Positions 53,450-63,057 are shown, numbered from the stretch's first letter. The stretch is 64,000 nt of DNA from Deinococcales bacterium (GCA_013298595.1 JAAFIG010000021.1:1-64000), one strand, 5' to 3'. The notes: generated by a model from the sequence alone, not told the origin. A program made the numbers and translations.

Positions 53450-53509
53450 ATGGTTTTTCTTACCTTGATCGGTTTGCTCATTCTACATTTGTATGGTTAT
53501 AGATTATAA
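53450..53509 (+). pseudogene. Truncated duplicate of the Kelch gene 5' end
   Basis: The short frame encodes M-V-F-L-T-L-I-G-L-L-I-L and stops after 19 codons. It copies the signal peptide start of the Kelch gene at 54707 (M-V-F-L-K-A-L-I-G-L-L-I). About 60 bases before both starts are also alike (GTAATTCAATT, then ACAGGTTTTG). It is probably the remains of a tandem duplication. Confidence 0.65.
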
Positions 53510-53539
53510 GTACCATTGTTTAGGTTACTAATCTAACAA

Positions 53540-53576
53540 CACCTCGAGCCTCAGCTTTTGCTCGAGGGTTTTATTT
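53540..53576. terminator. Terminator-like hairpin made of two CTCGAG sites
   Basis: CCTCGAGC (53542-53549) and GCTCGAGG (53560-53567) form an 8-bp stem followed by GTTTTATTT. It lies about 30 bp past the truncated copy. The rest of the 445-base gap between 53272 and 53717 shows only the truncated duplicate. Confidence 0.6.
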
Positions 53577-53717
53577 CAGCTTGAACTTGGGCAGCAGACG
53601 GTACATTAGATTTGTACCAGCCATCACAGGTATGCAGTTCTACACCACATTTTGGGTTTAGACTTCAATCGTGAAAATAAGCAATTTTTCGTTATAGACA
53701 ACCATTACACTTTGACC

Positions 53718-53861
53718 ATGAACCCACCAAGTCACTGGCTCACGCGATCAGCATACATAATACTTGTTCCTAATTCAAAGCGTATTTTGGCATTGCAAAC
53801 ACCAGTAAATTGTGCTGCGAGTAACTTATACCTCGAGTTCAGCAATCAAAGGGGACACTAA
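53718..53861 (+). CDS. Small open frame, possibly a Nudix remnant
   Basis: The 47-residue frame has TACACT ending 6 bp before its ATG. The region T-R-S-A-Y-I-I-L-V-P-N-S-K-R-I-L-A-L resembles the first strands of Nudix hydrolases, but the Nudix box is absent. The stop overlaps the next start (TAATG), so it may act as a translational coupler. It could also be the stub left after the DUF2306 gene was inserted. Confidence 0.45.
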   Translation: MNPPSHWLTRSAYIILVPNSKRILALQTPVNCAASNLYLEFSNQRGH

Positions 53862-54469
53862 TGCTCAAAGGTATACCTTGGTTGGTGATGACGGTGCTTG
53901 CACTGGTAGTTGCTGGTTATGCCATTGCCATCCTGTTCGCAGCAGAACTCAGACCCGCGCTCATTAAAATTCTTTTCAATGAAGTCCCTATTGTTGCTGT
54001 CGCACATTTTGCTGGCGGAGCGATTGCTTTAGCAGTTGGCGCTTTCGGATTTAACACTACGCTTCGCCATCGTTTTCTCGGAGTCCATCGGTGGCTTGGT
54101 CGGTTGTATGTCATGGCGGTTATTGTTGGCGGCATTGCATCTTTCTTGCTGGCATTACGTGCCAATGGTGGACTTATCGCGCAATGGGGATTTGGCGTGC
54201 CTGCGGTGTGTTGGCTTGGCAGCACGCTTAGTGCTTACTTCCAGATTCGAGGCGGCAATCTGAACGCACATCAAAACTGGATGATGCGTAGTTATGCGCT
54301 TACGTTATCAGCTGTCACGCTACGTATATATTTGCCTGCCAGTCAGATGCTAGGAATACCAATTGTGACAGCATTACCAGTAATTGCTTGGCTCGCTTGG
54401 GTTCCCAACCTTTTAATTGTCGAGTTGTTGATATGGTTTCGACGCTCTCGAACACCCATTGTTGCTTAA
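53861..54469 (+). CDS. DUF2306 family membrane protein
   Basis: The 202-residue protein has about six membrane helices and the DUF2306 pattern H-R-W-L-G-R near residue 75 and H-Q-N-W-M-M-R-S near 145, whose histidines may bind heme. The GC content is higher than that of its neighbours and CTCGAG is absent, which suggests transfer from another genome. The start overlaps the stop of the small frame before it. Confidence 0.88.
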   Translation: MLKGIPWLVMTVLALVVAGYAIAILFAAELRPALIKILFNEVPIVAVAHFAGGAIALAVGAFGFNTTLRHRFLGVHRWLGRLYVMAVIVGGIASFLLALRANGGLIAQWGFGVPAVCWLGSTLSAYFQIRGGNLNAHQNWMMRSYALTLSAVTLRIYLPASQMLGIPIVTALPVIAWLAWVPNLLIVELLIWFRRSRTPIVA

Positions 54470-54706
54470 CTGCCCATACAACCAGAGGGAAATCCCAGAA
54501 ACTTGGACAGGTACGGTCATTCTCAAGGCTTGTATGTTTCCAGAGTCAATTTCAAAGTAATCCGAAATTTGTGCATCCCAAGTAGTGCCCACCACGAGCC
54601 TTCTTTGCCATTTTGTGCTAAATCTTAGACAACTTACTTGTAATTCAATTGAAACAGGTTTTGCATAGACTTCTTTTACGTCCGCATGGAAAGAAGGAGG
54701 GTTTCT

Positions 54707-55810
54707 ATGGTTTTTCTAAAAGCCCTAATTGGTTTACTGATCCCAATAACTGCCCTTGCGTCTTTACACTCAGTAAACACTGAACGTATTTTGCCTGCCG
54801 CTCATCTAACAATTCCTCGAGCAGCCCATTCAGCTACTAAGTTACCGAATGGAAAAGTTCTGATTGCAGGTGGTTGTGTTGCCGATGGCTGTGAACGTGA
54901 AGTCACCAATACCGCAGAAGTTTTTGACTCAACGAGCGGTGTGTTTTCTCGAGTAGGCAATATGACGACAGCTCGAGTTGGGCATCAAGCTATTTTGTTA
55001 AAGACAGGTTTAGTCTTGATTGTTGGTGGTTGGACTGGGCAGAACACCACTGCCAAAGCCGAATTATTTGATTTTAAGACAGGGCAGTTCACCTTTGTTG
55101 GCAATATGCTCCAAGAGCGGGATGGTTTTACAGCGACACGCCTTCAGGATGGACGTATTTTGATTGCTGGTGGGTATCGTGGGGCGATTCAAAGACTGAT
55201 AGATGCAGAAATTTTTGACCCAACAACCAATCAGTTTATGCGTGTTGGTAATATGAATTCACCTCGAATGGCGCATAGCGCAGCTTTACTTTCGGATGGA
55301 CGGGTTTTAATTGTTGGTGGTTCGCAAGCTAAAGGTCGTGTTGTTGCTAGTGCCGAAATTTTTGACCCAACCGATAATTTGTTTTCAATCGTTTCCAATA
55401 TGAATGTTCCACAGCATAAACAAGCGGCTGTTAGCCTTGAAGATACTCGAGTCCTGATTGTAGGTGGCGCAAATTCTAATGATTTTACGGGGCAGTATAC
55501 GACAACAGAAATTTTTGATACTAAAACATATCGGTTTACCTCGAGTGGTAACATGAATGTGGCTCGTTTCAAAATTTCGGATAGTGTAGTTCAACTCCAA
55601 AATGGTCAAGTGTTGATTGCAGGCAGTGACCGCCAAGCTGAGGTTTTTGACCCTGATACCAATACATTTCGTCTGGTTCAAGGCGAATTTGATGCTGAAC
55701 GGGCTTATATGACAGCAACGCGTTTAGACGATGGAAGTGTGTTGATTGTAGGAGGTTACGACTCAAGTATCCGTGTGACTGATCGTACTTGGTTGTATAC
55801 CACGAAGTAA
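54707..55810 (+). CDS. Kelch repeat protein, exported
   Basis: The protein of 367 residues has a signal peptide (L-I-P-I-T-A-L-A-S) and about six Kelch repeats, each with L-x-x-G-x-V-L-I-x-G-G (for example near residues 43, 93, 143 and 193) and a following A-E-x-F-D motif. These form a beta-propeller used for binding. The ATG at 54707 is supported by AGAAGGAGG 6 bp upstream. A truncated duplicate of its 5' end lies 1.2 kb upstream. Confidence 0.87.
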   Translation: MVFLKALIGLLIPITALASLHSVNTERILPAAHLTIPRAAHSATKLPNGKVLIAGGCVADGCEREVTNTAEVFDSTSGVFSRVGNMTTARVGHQAILLKTGLVLIVGGWTGQNTTAKAELFDFKTGQFTFVGNMLQERDGFTATRLQDGRILIAGGYRGAIQRLIDAEIFDPTTNQFMRVGNMNSPRMAHSAALLSDGRVLIVGGSQAKGRVVASAEIFDPTDNLFSIVSNMNVPQHKQAAVSLEDTRVLIVGGANSNDFTGQYTTTEIFDTKTYRFTSSGNMNVARFKISDSVVQLQNGQVLIAGSDRQAEVFDPDTNTFRLVQGEFDAERAYMTATRLDDGSVLIVGGYDSSIRVTDRTWLYTTK

Positions 55811-55872
55811 TCGACTAAAATCTCAATGAAAACGCTACAAGCTTCTAGCAATAGCCTTTGCTCGAGGTAACA

Positions 55873-55904
55873 AAAAAGGGGGAGCCTTGGCTTCCCCTTT
55901 TTCT
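55873..55904. terminator. Bidirectional terminator between Kelch and ilvC genes
   Basis: AAAAAGGGGGAGCC and GGCTTCCCCTTTTT form a 13- to 14-bp stem with a 2-base loop and T-runs on both strands. CTCGAG flanks it on both sides. Confidence 0.85.
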
Positions 55905-55912
55905 CGAGTTTG

Positions 55913-57256
<1,344 letters not shown>

Positions 57257-58435
57257 ATGCGTTTACCTATTTCGGCTGTTGTACCAGATTACGCTGGTGG
57301 CAGCATTGTTAATCTTAGCTCGAGTTTTGCTGGTCATTTTGGTGTGCAAGCTTTAGCTGCGCCACTTGCAACAGCTTTACCTTTAGATGATGTTGAAACC
57401 ATTGTTTTATTTGTGGTGGATGGTTTAGGGCAATGGCAACTCGAGAAGCATCTGGCAGACCATGATATGCCTACAGTGCGGGGTTTACTCGAGGAAAGCC
57501 AAGTAGGTACTTTGACCAGTGTTTTTCCGAGTACCACTATGGCAGCCATTACGGGTTTGCATATGGCAGCTACGCCTGCTCAGACTGGATGGCTTGGTTA
57601 TTTGATGTGGCTTGAAGAAGTTCAAGCTGTCACAGAGATGATTGGGCAAGTTGATGTGGCAAAGCAACAAAAACTCGAGTCTCCACATTTTCTTAAACAC
57701 ACCGAAGGTATGTACGCGCAACTCGAGCGGGTTGGGGTGAGTGCGTATTCGGTTGCTCCTACCGAGTACAGAGGAACATGGTTAAACGAGTGGTATTGGC
57801 AGGGGGCAATGCAGTACGGGTATGTTACAGCCAATACTTGTGCCAGTGTTGGGCAAGTGGCATTGCAACTCGAGGGTAAAAAAATCGTTGTTGTGTATTG
57901 GGCAGATTACGATTCGGTTTGTCATAAGCACGGACCTTCAAGCCGAGCAGCTTCGGATGAAGTCAGCGCTGTGGATCATGCTTTGCAGCGTTTTATCAAG
58001 CATATTCCCAAGGATGGTAAAACACTTTTTGCGTTAACTGCCGATCATGGGCAAATAGATTTACTCGAGAAAAAAGCCATTTACCTCGAGCAAAACCAAG
58101 AGTTCATGCAGTGCTTACGCAGTCCACCTTCGGGTGACCGGGTCTGCCGTAATTTGCGGGTGCATCCCGAGAAAATTACTTTAGCCCGAGAAATTCTTGA
58201 GGTACATTCGGATACCATTTTGGCTTCTGAGGCTTGGGAGGCAGGTTTATTTGGTGGTTTGCCCGACAAAGAAACCTTTCGTCAGCGGGTTGGCGATATC
58301 ATTGCTTTTCCTCGAGATGGTGCACAATTGTTGTTTACTTTTCCGAATAAACAACCAAGCCGTCCTCATCGGGGTTCGCATGGGGCGCTCTCGAGTGAAG
58401 AAATGGTTGTGCCTTTAATTGTCACACGGTTTTGA
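57257..58435 (+). CDS. Alkaline phosphatase-like phosphodiesterase/nucleotide pyrophosphatase
   Basis: The 392-residue protein has the metal motif F-V-V-D-G-L-G near residue 53, a nucleophile region S-V-F-P-S-T-T-M near 90, then D-S-V-C-H-K-H-G near 220 and A-D-H-G-Q near 265. It belongs to the type I phosphodiesterase family and acts on an unknown phosphoester. TAAACT ends 6 bp before the ATG, so the mRNA is leaderless. Confidence 0.87.
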   Translation: MRLPISAVVPDYAGGSIVNLSSSFAGHFGVQALAAPLATALPLDDVETIVLFVVDGLGQWQLEKHLADHDMPTVRGLLEESQVGTLTSVFPSTTMAAITGLHMAATPAQTGWLGYLMWLEEVQAVTEMIGQVDVAKQQKLESPHFLKHTEGMYAQLERVGVSAYSVAPTEYRGTWLNEWYWQGAMQYGYVTANTCASVGQVALQLEGKKIVVVYWADYDSVCHKHGPSSRAASDEVSAVDHALQRFIKHIPKDGKTLFALTADHGQIDLLEKKAIYLEQNQEFMQCLRSPPSGDRVCRNLRVHPEKITLAREILEVHSDTILASEAWEAGLFGGLPDKETFRQRVGDIIAFPRDGAQLLFTFPNKQPSRPHRGSHGALSSEEMVVPLIVTRF

Positions 58436-58478
58436 ACCTCGAGCTGCCAAAGAGCGTACACTGTATCAAGGAGACATC

Positions 58479-58895
58479 ATGACGAAGTATGTTCTAGCAA
58501 TTGTTTTAGCTGGTATGGGTTTTGTTTTTGCGGCTGGTTTAAAAGGCTTACCCAGTACTTTGGGGGGGTTTGAAAAATGGGCTGTGGTAGCTAAAAACTT
58601 GGATACTGGTGGACCTCATAGTGGTTTAAGTAAACAAGTTTTTGCTAATAAAATAGCAGCAGCCGCTTGGAAGAAAACAGGTAAATTACCTGTCGGTAGT
58701 ATTGTTGTTAAAACCAGTGGCAAAATCTCGAGTCCTGGATTTGTGGCTGTGATGTATAAAAGAAGTTCAGGTTGGTACTACGAAGAGTACTTTGCCAAAA
58801 ATGGTTCGTATAGCATTGGTGCGGGCGGAGCAAATGGGCAAGCATTGTGTAAAGATTGCCATGCTGGTGGTAAAGACGAATTATTTACTCGTTAA
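58479..58895 (+). CDS. Cytochrome P460-type c-heme protein
   Basis: The protein of 138 residues has a signal peptide and one c-heme site, C-K-D-C-H, near residue 128. The body (F-E-K-W-A-V near the start, later Y-K-R-S-S-G-W-Y-Y-E-E-Y) resembles cytochrome P460, which reacts with hydroxylamine or related nitrogen compounds. The ATG at 58479 has AAGGAG 5-6 bp upstream. It follows the phosphodiesterase gene by 43 bp. The physiological substrate is uncertain. Confidence 0.8.
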   Translation: MTKYVLAIVLAGMGFVFAAGLKGLPSTLGGFEKWAVVAKNLDTGGPHSGLSKQVFANKIAAAAWKKTGKLPVGSIVVKTSGKISSPGFVAVMYKRSSGWYYEEYFAKNGSYSIGAGGANGQALCKDCHAGGKDELFTR

Positions 58896-58907
58896 GTTTT
58901 TTTTAGT

Positions 58908-58939
58908 AACGCGACAGATCAGTTGATCTGTCGCGTTTT
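58908..58939. terminator. Strong hairpin terminator
   Basis: AACGCGACAGATCA and TGATCTGTCGCGTT form a perfect 14-bp stem with a 2-base loop, followed by TTTT. It lies 12 bp after the cytochrome gene stop. Confidence 0.85.
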
Positions 58940-58959
58940 ACTGTCACTAAGCCATTTAC

Positions 58960-59127
58960 TCAAGGGTGAACTACGCCGCTCGGCAGATGATTTTGTCCTG
59001 ACAAAAGCGCACAATAGTAACCACGAAAGGAGGCGAGTTTGAAAACCTTCAACCCGCCGCACTTGAGATAGCAAAACCCAAAGCTACACGAGTGCGAAAC
59101 CCCAGATTCCAAATTTAGGAGTACACC
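58960..59127 (+). other. Structured leader region before a small gene
   Basis: This 168-base stretch holds three plausible hairpins: TTTGTC-CT-GACAAA near 58991, GGCG...CGCC near 59031-59062, and a longer one with CGCACT/AGTGCG and TAGC/GCTA near 59060-59098. A GGAGG site near 59030 precedes TTG, which could start a ten-residue peptide. It may be a regulatory leader or a small RNA gene. No known class is recognised. Confidence 0.4.
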
Positions 59128-59286
59128 ATGAATTACCAACTTGCTCTGCACCTTGGTCAGGAACGCCTCGAGTCTCTTCGTCACGAAGCCAGTTTAATGC
59201 GACAAATCAAAGCCTTGCTTGCTCCACGTCCAATGAAACGCAATCAGTCTTTGCAGCAATTTGAACAACGCCGTGTTTCTACTTAA
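59128..59286 (+). CDS. Small charged protein of unknown function
   Basis: The 52-residue protein (N-Y-Q-L-A-L-H-L-G-Q at the start, then R-H-E-A-S-L-M-R-Q-I-K) is rich in Q, R and L. AGGAG lies 7 bp before the ATG at 59128, and a terminator follows 25 bp after the stop, so it looks like a complete single-gene unit. Homologs are not recognised. Confidence 0.6.
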   Translation: MNYQLALHLGQERLESLRHEASLMRQIKALLAPRPMKRNQSLQQFEQRRVST

Positions 59287-59310
59287 AATTTCTTCTACTT
59301 TCTCCTCCTA

Positions 59311-59345
59311 CCCTGCTTGTTTCATGCCAAGCAGGGAAATTTTTG
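59311..59345 (+). terminator. Terminator after the small gene
   Basis: CCCTGCTTG (59311-59319) and CAAGCAGGG (59328-59336) form a perfect 9-bp stem followed by AAATTTTTG. Confidence 0.8.
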
Positions 59346-59437
59346 TTTCACTTCCAAAACAACTGGTTTTGCCTGTCTTGGCTATTAGGTTATCGTCAAT
59401 ACTCGAATTCTGCTAAGAACTCCATAAACTAGCTCCC

Positions 59438-60322
59438 ATGCCTTGGCTCGAGAACCGTTCAATTTCGGCAACAGCGACAACGGCATTCGATGCGTTTTTG
59501 CATGATTTCAATGCAAAGCTATCGGATGCAAGTACAAATCGCGCTGAATTATGTCGTGAATTACTCGCCGAGTTCTTGTATGCCAGTTCGTATGCCGATC
59601 TCGAGGCTCGTTTGCCTTTGGTGGCTTTGAATCTCGATCCGAACAATGTTTTACTCGAGGCAGAGCATTATCAGCCGCTGGATCACACTAAATTTGCTCG
59701 AGTCAAACCGCTTTTATGGCTTTGGTATAATTTTGACACTAGCCCAGCCGCCCAGAATTTAGCCTTTGGTATTGCGTTTCGCCGAGTTTTAGCTCAGCAT
59801 ATTTTTGCCCACTGTGGACAGAACATTAAAATTTTTCCTGGCGTGCAGTTTAGTGTTGGCTATAATGTCTCGGCTGGTGATGATGTGGTGATTCATCGCA
59901 ATGTGCTGATTGATGATATTGGTGGCGTAACGCTGCATAATCATGTTTCAATTTCCGACTATGCCAATATTTACAGCCATACCCACAGCCCACTCGAGCC
60001 TAATGATGTAACTTTAAAGCATACAACCATTGGGGCTGGAGTCAGAATTACCTACCATGCCACAGTCTTAGCAGGTAGCACCATTTCCGATGACAGTATC
60101 GTTGGCACCATGAGTATTGTGACTAAGGATATCGAACCGCATGTGATTGCTTATGGTATTCCAGCTAAACCCATGCGTGAAAAGTTGCGTCCGCCAATGC
60201 CAATTGTGGTTGACTCAAGGGTTTTTGTGCACCCAGAAGACCGTCAGGGCAATCCAGATTACCCAACGGCAGGAACAAATAATGCCACGAAAGCATTAAA
60301 AACCCTCAGTATTAGCCGTTAA
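59438..60322 (+). CDS. Hexapeptide-repeat acyltransferase
   Basis: The 294-residue protein has an N-terminal helical region of about 130 residues and then a left-handed beta-helix with hexapeptide repeats (V-S-A-G-D-D-V-V-I, I-S-D-Y-A-N-I-Y-S-H-T-H, I-S-D-D-S-I-V-G). The H-T-H stretch and Y-G-I-P-A-K-P match the maltose/nodulation-type O-acetyltransferases. The acceptor is unknown. TAAACT lies 7 bp before the ATG. The aminotransferase gene follows in the same direction. Confidence 0.85.
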   Translation: MPWLENRSISATATTAFDAFLHDFNAKLSDASTNRAELCRELLAEFLYASSYADLEARLPLVALNLDPNNVLLEAEHYQPLDHTKFARVKPLLWLWYNFDTSPAAQNLAFGIAFRRVLAQHIFAHCGQNIKIFPGVQFSVGYNVSAGDDVVIHRNVLIDDIGGVTLHNHVSISDYANIYSHTHSPLEPNDVTLKHTTIGAGVRITYHATVLAGSTISDDSIVGTMSIVTKDIEPHVIAYGIPAKPMREKLRPPMPIVVDSRVFVHPEDRQGNPDYPTAGTNNATKALKTLSISR

Positions 60323-60369
60323 CAAACAGTTTATTTTGGGGCGGGGTTCCGTTTTGCCGTTTTCTCGAG

Positions 60370-60375
60370 TAGACT
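60370..60375 (+). promoter_or_regulatory. TAGACT -10 box of a leaderless promoter for a leader peptide
   Basis: TAGACT ends 6 bp before the ATG at 60382, which begins a 23-codon frame. It fits the pattern of other starts in the window. Confidence 0.5.
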
Positions 60376-60381
60376 CTTTTC

Positions 60382-60453
60382 ATGAGGTCACTGCGGTTAA
60401 GCGCTGGATTTAGTGGCACAAGCGGCTCTACCGATCCGCCTTGTGTATTCTAA
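60382..60453 (+). CDS. Possible leader peptide overlapping an attenuator hairpin
   Basis: The 23-residue frame (M-R-S-L-R-L-S-A-G-F-S, then P-C-V-F) is rich in serine, glycine and threonine. Its promoter box is 6 bp upstream and its stop lies in the right arm of the hairpin at 60407-60456. Such an arrangement could let ribosome speed control read-through into the aminotransferase gene. It is inferred only from the sequence; the peptide may have no function of its own. Confidence 0.4.
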   Translation: MRSLRLSAGFSGTSGSTDPPCVF

Positions 60454-60465
60454 ATCGTTTTTCGT
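60407..60465 (+). terminator. Long hairpin with T-run, possible attenuator
   Basis: GATTTAG (60407-60413) pairs with CTAAATC (60450-60456), and CACAAGCGG (60417-60425) pairs with CCG-C-CTTGTG, leaving a small internal loop. GTTTTT follows. It is either the terminator of the acyltransferase gene or an attenuator of the next gene, 60 bp downstream. Confidence 0.6.
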
Positions 60466-60519
60466 GTTGCTTAACAATCTTTTTTAGCTCGAGCTAATCT
60501 CGAGCCGTGGGGTGAATTC

Positions 60520-61812
60520 ATGAATTCAAATTTTTCTTTACCAAATCAGAAATCCAAAGCCATTCTCGAGCGGTATGCCAGTTCGATGAGTACATCTAAT
60601 GCTGTTTCTTTTCCAATGGTTATTTCGCATGGCGAAGGTTGCTGGTTAACAGATGTGGATGGCAATAAATACTTAGATATGATGGCTGGAATTGCTGTTA
60701 ATACCACTGGTTATGCCCATCCTGCGGTGGTTAAGGCGGTGCAAGAACAAGCTGCTAAAGTGCAACACTTATGCTTTGCTGTTTTTGCCTCCGAACCACA
60801 AGTGGCATTAGCCGAACGCTTAAAAAAGCATGTTGGACAAGATTATCGTGTTTTCTTTGGCAATAGTGGCACCGAAGGTATCGAAGCGGCTATGAAATTA
60901 GCCCGTTACCACACCAAACGCCCTTATTTTATTGCTTTTACAGGTAGTTTTCATGGTCGTAGCATGGGTGCTCTGAGTTTAACCGCCAGTGTTTCCAAGT
61001 ACCGTAAAGGGTTTGGTAATCTTGTTCCAGGTGTTTTTCATGCACCTTACCCGCAACCATATAAGTACCCGCGCACTGCCGAGATGGTTCTCGAGCATCT
61101 CGAGTTTTTGTTTAAGCACACCACTCCACCCGAAGAAGTAGCTGGTATTTTTGTTGAACCCATCCAAGGCGAAGGTGGGTATATTGTGCCACCTGCTGGT
61201 TTTATGCAGGATTTACGCAGTATTTGCGATAAGCATGGCATTTTATTGGTCGCTGATGAAGTCCAAACAGGGGTTGGACGCACTGGGCAATTCTTAGCTT
61301 CGGAGTTTGATAATGTTCAACCAGACATTGTGGTACTAGCAAAAGGGCTTGCCAGTGGTTACCCGATTAGTGCAGTCATGTTCAAAGAACACATTTCGAC
61401 ATGGGGTGCAGGCGCACACGGCACAACCTTTGGTGGTAATCCTGTCTCGAGTGCCGCTGCACTTGCTACCCTTGATATTCTCGAGAATGGTGCGATGGAA
61501 AATGCTCGAGTACAAGGCGAGTACTTATTAGGTCGGATGCGGGCATTACAAGCTCGAGTACCACAATTAGGTGATGTGCGTGGACGTGGATTGATGATTG
61601 GTTTAGAGTTTGTCAAAGACCCTGTATCTAAGCTCGAGCATCCAGAGTTACGTGACCGTGTGCAGCAACTGGGTTTAGAGCATGGTTTAATTTTACTTGG
61701 GGCTGGCAGTCATGCTATTCGTTTGGCACCACCACTGGTTTTAACAACCGAGGATGCCAAATATGCAGCCGATACTTTAGAAAAAATTATTCTTGAAGCA
61801 GCAAGCCACTAG
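60520..61812 (+). CDS. Class III (acetylornithine/4-aminobutyrate-type) aminotransferase
   Basis: The 430-residue PLP enzyme has G-N-S-G-T-E-G near residue 108, F-H-G-R near 142, D-E-V-Q-T-G near 247 and the PLP lysine in L-A-K-G near 275. The family includes acetylornithine, ornithine and GABA aminotransferases, and racemase-like members that cannot be told apart here. GGGGTGA lies 6-7 bp before the ATG. A possible attenuator precedes it and a strong terminator follows. Confidence 0.9.
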   Translation: MNSNFSLPNQKSKAILERYASSMSTSNAVSFPMVISHGEGCWLTDVDGNKYLDMMAGIAVNTTGYAHPAVVKAVQEQAAKVQHLCFAVFASEPQVALAERLKKHVGQDYRVFFGNSGTEGIEAAMKLARYHTKRPYFIAFTGSFHGRSMGALSLTASVSKYRKGFGNLVPGVFHAPYPQPYKYPRTAEMVLEHLEFLFKHTTPPEEVAGIFVEPIQGEGGYIVPPAGFMQDLRSICDKHGILLVADEVQTGVGRTGQFLASEFDNVQPDIVVLAKGLASGYPISAVMFKEHISTWGAGAHGTTFGGNPVSSAAALATLDILENGAMENARVQGEYLLGRMRALQARVPQLGDVRGRGLMIGLEFVKDPVSKLEHPELRDRVQQLGLEHGLILLGAGSHAIRLAPPLVLTTEDAKYAADTLEKIILEAASH

Positions 61813-61829
61813 TTTTTTTACAAGTAATG

Positions 61830-61860
61830 AACTGGGCTGGTGTTAACCGCCCAGTTTTTT
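61830..61860 (+). terminator. Terminator after the aminotransferase gene
   Basis: AACTGGGC (61830-61837) and GCCCAGTT (61849-61856) form an 8-bp stem followed by TTTTTT. Confidence 0.85.
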
Positions 61861-61902
61861 ATTACTAAAATTCTCAGATAAACCCAAGCTACACTACATA
61901 AC

Positions 61903-63057
61903 ATGAAATTGTTTCGTTGGTCATGGTTACTCGCATTTGGTGTTGCTGGCGTTGTTTTAGCCCAACAAACAGTATCGGTGCTGATTAATAATAAAACAGC
62001 GCAACTCGAGACTGTACAGCGTAATGGCAAGGTTTTTGTGGAGGCAGTAGCATTTGCTAAAGCGCTTGGTGCAACCGCTAAACTCGAGGGGGGCAAACTT
62101 AGTGTAACAACAGCCAATGCACCTTTGTATACGCAAGGCACAACTCAGCAAGCAGGTGGGATAGGTGTGCTGGGGCAGTCTTATACACTTGGGCGGACAA
62201 AACCGTTAAATTTTTTGTTACGCAGTGCTGAATTTCAAGTCTCGAGGGTTGTGATTGGTAGTGAAATTTATGCACCAAGCTTGGATCAAAAATTATTGTT
62301 ATTGCGTGGTACGGTGCAAAATCCACAAAAAGTCGAAGCGTATTTATCCAATTATCATTTTAAATTAACAGCTGTGGATACAAATGGCGAAAATCATGTG
62401 TTTGCGAATTTTCTAGGCAGAGAAGGCAGTACTACGGCTTTAAATCTTTACTTAAAACCGACACAAAAAATAGACGTTTTTATTCCAATTCTGGTGCCTG
62501 CCAAAGGTACTATTCCTAAGTTGATTATCGAAAATAAAGACGAAAATGGCTCACCTGTATTGCGTTACGATCTGAGTAAATCTATTCGTGGTTTAAGTGC
62601 GCCTTATGCAGCTACTGACCCTTTTACAGCCTTATCCGTTGTGACCGCCACATCGGGTGTGTATTACTCAACAAAAAAATTTGATTTTAAACTCGCTTCA
62701 GTTGATTACTCAACTGAAGCCATGACTAATGAATCACTCGAGCCATCAGAGCGCTTGTTGCTGGCAACTTTTGTTGCTCGTAACCCAATAGATAACTCTG
62801 ATAGTCGGTATTTATTAGACTTAAAAAATGACCTCGAGTTTAGTGCCTTAGATGCGGATGATAATATCAACAAAGCGTTGTACGACTGGTATAAAGTCAG
62901 CCGACCTGAACCACTGCGTGAATTCCCACAAATGGTCTTTAATCAAGAAGCCAAATTCCGTATTGCTTTTAAAATTCCTCGAGACCTGTTGGTAAAAAAG
63001 CTCAAAGTTCGTGGTGGATTACGTGATTTTGTTTTTGATGTTTCGGGTACGAAATAA
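61903..63057 (+). CDS. Secreted protein with copper-amine-oxidase-like N-terminal domain
   Basis: The 384-residue protein has a signal peptide ending near V-L-A-Q-Q. The next 60 residues look like the copper amine oxidase N-terminal type domain (V-S-V-L-I-N, then F-V-E-A-V-A-F-A-K-A-L-G). The rest has two beta-rich domains similar to DUF4352-like folds (L-R-G-T-V-Q-N-P). TACACT lies 7 bp before the ATG. No catalytic motif is visible. Confidence 0.7.
   Translation: MKLFRWSWLLAFGVAGVVLAQQTVSVLINNKTAQLETVQRNGKVFVEAVAFAKALGATAKLEGGKLSVTTANAPLYTQGTTQQAGGIGVLGQSYTLGRTKPLNFLLRSAEFQVSRVVIGSEIYAPSLDQKLLLLRGTVQNPQKVEAYLSNYHFKLTAVDTNGENHVFANFLGREGSTTALNLYLKPTQKIDVFIPILVPAKGTIPKLIIENKDENGSPVLRYDLSKSIRGLSAPYAATDPFTALSVVTATSGVYYSTKKFDFKLASVDYSTEAMTNESLEPSERLLLATFVARNPIDNSDSRYLLDLKNDLEFSALDADDNINKALYDWYKVSRPEPLREFPQMVFNQEAKFRIAFKIPRDLLVKKLKVRGGLRDFVFDVSGTK

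Noticed and set aside
58960-59184. Minus-strand frame of 74 codons in the structured leader
   Set aside because: It overlaps the small gene with a good ribosome site on the plus strand and has no start signals; its end may just reflect an intergenic repeat.
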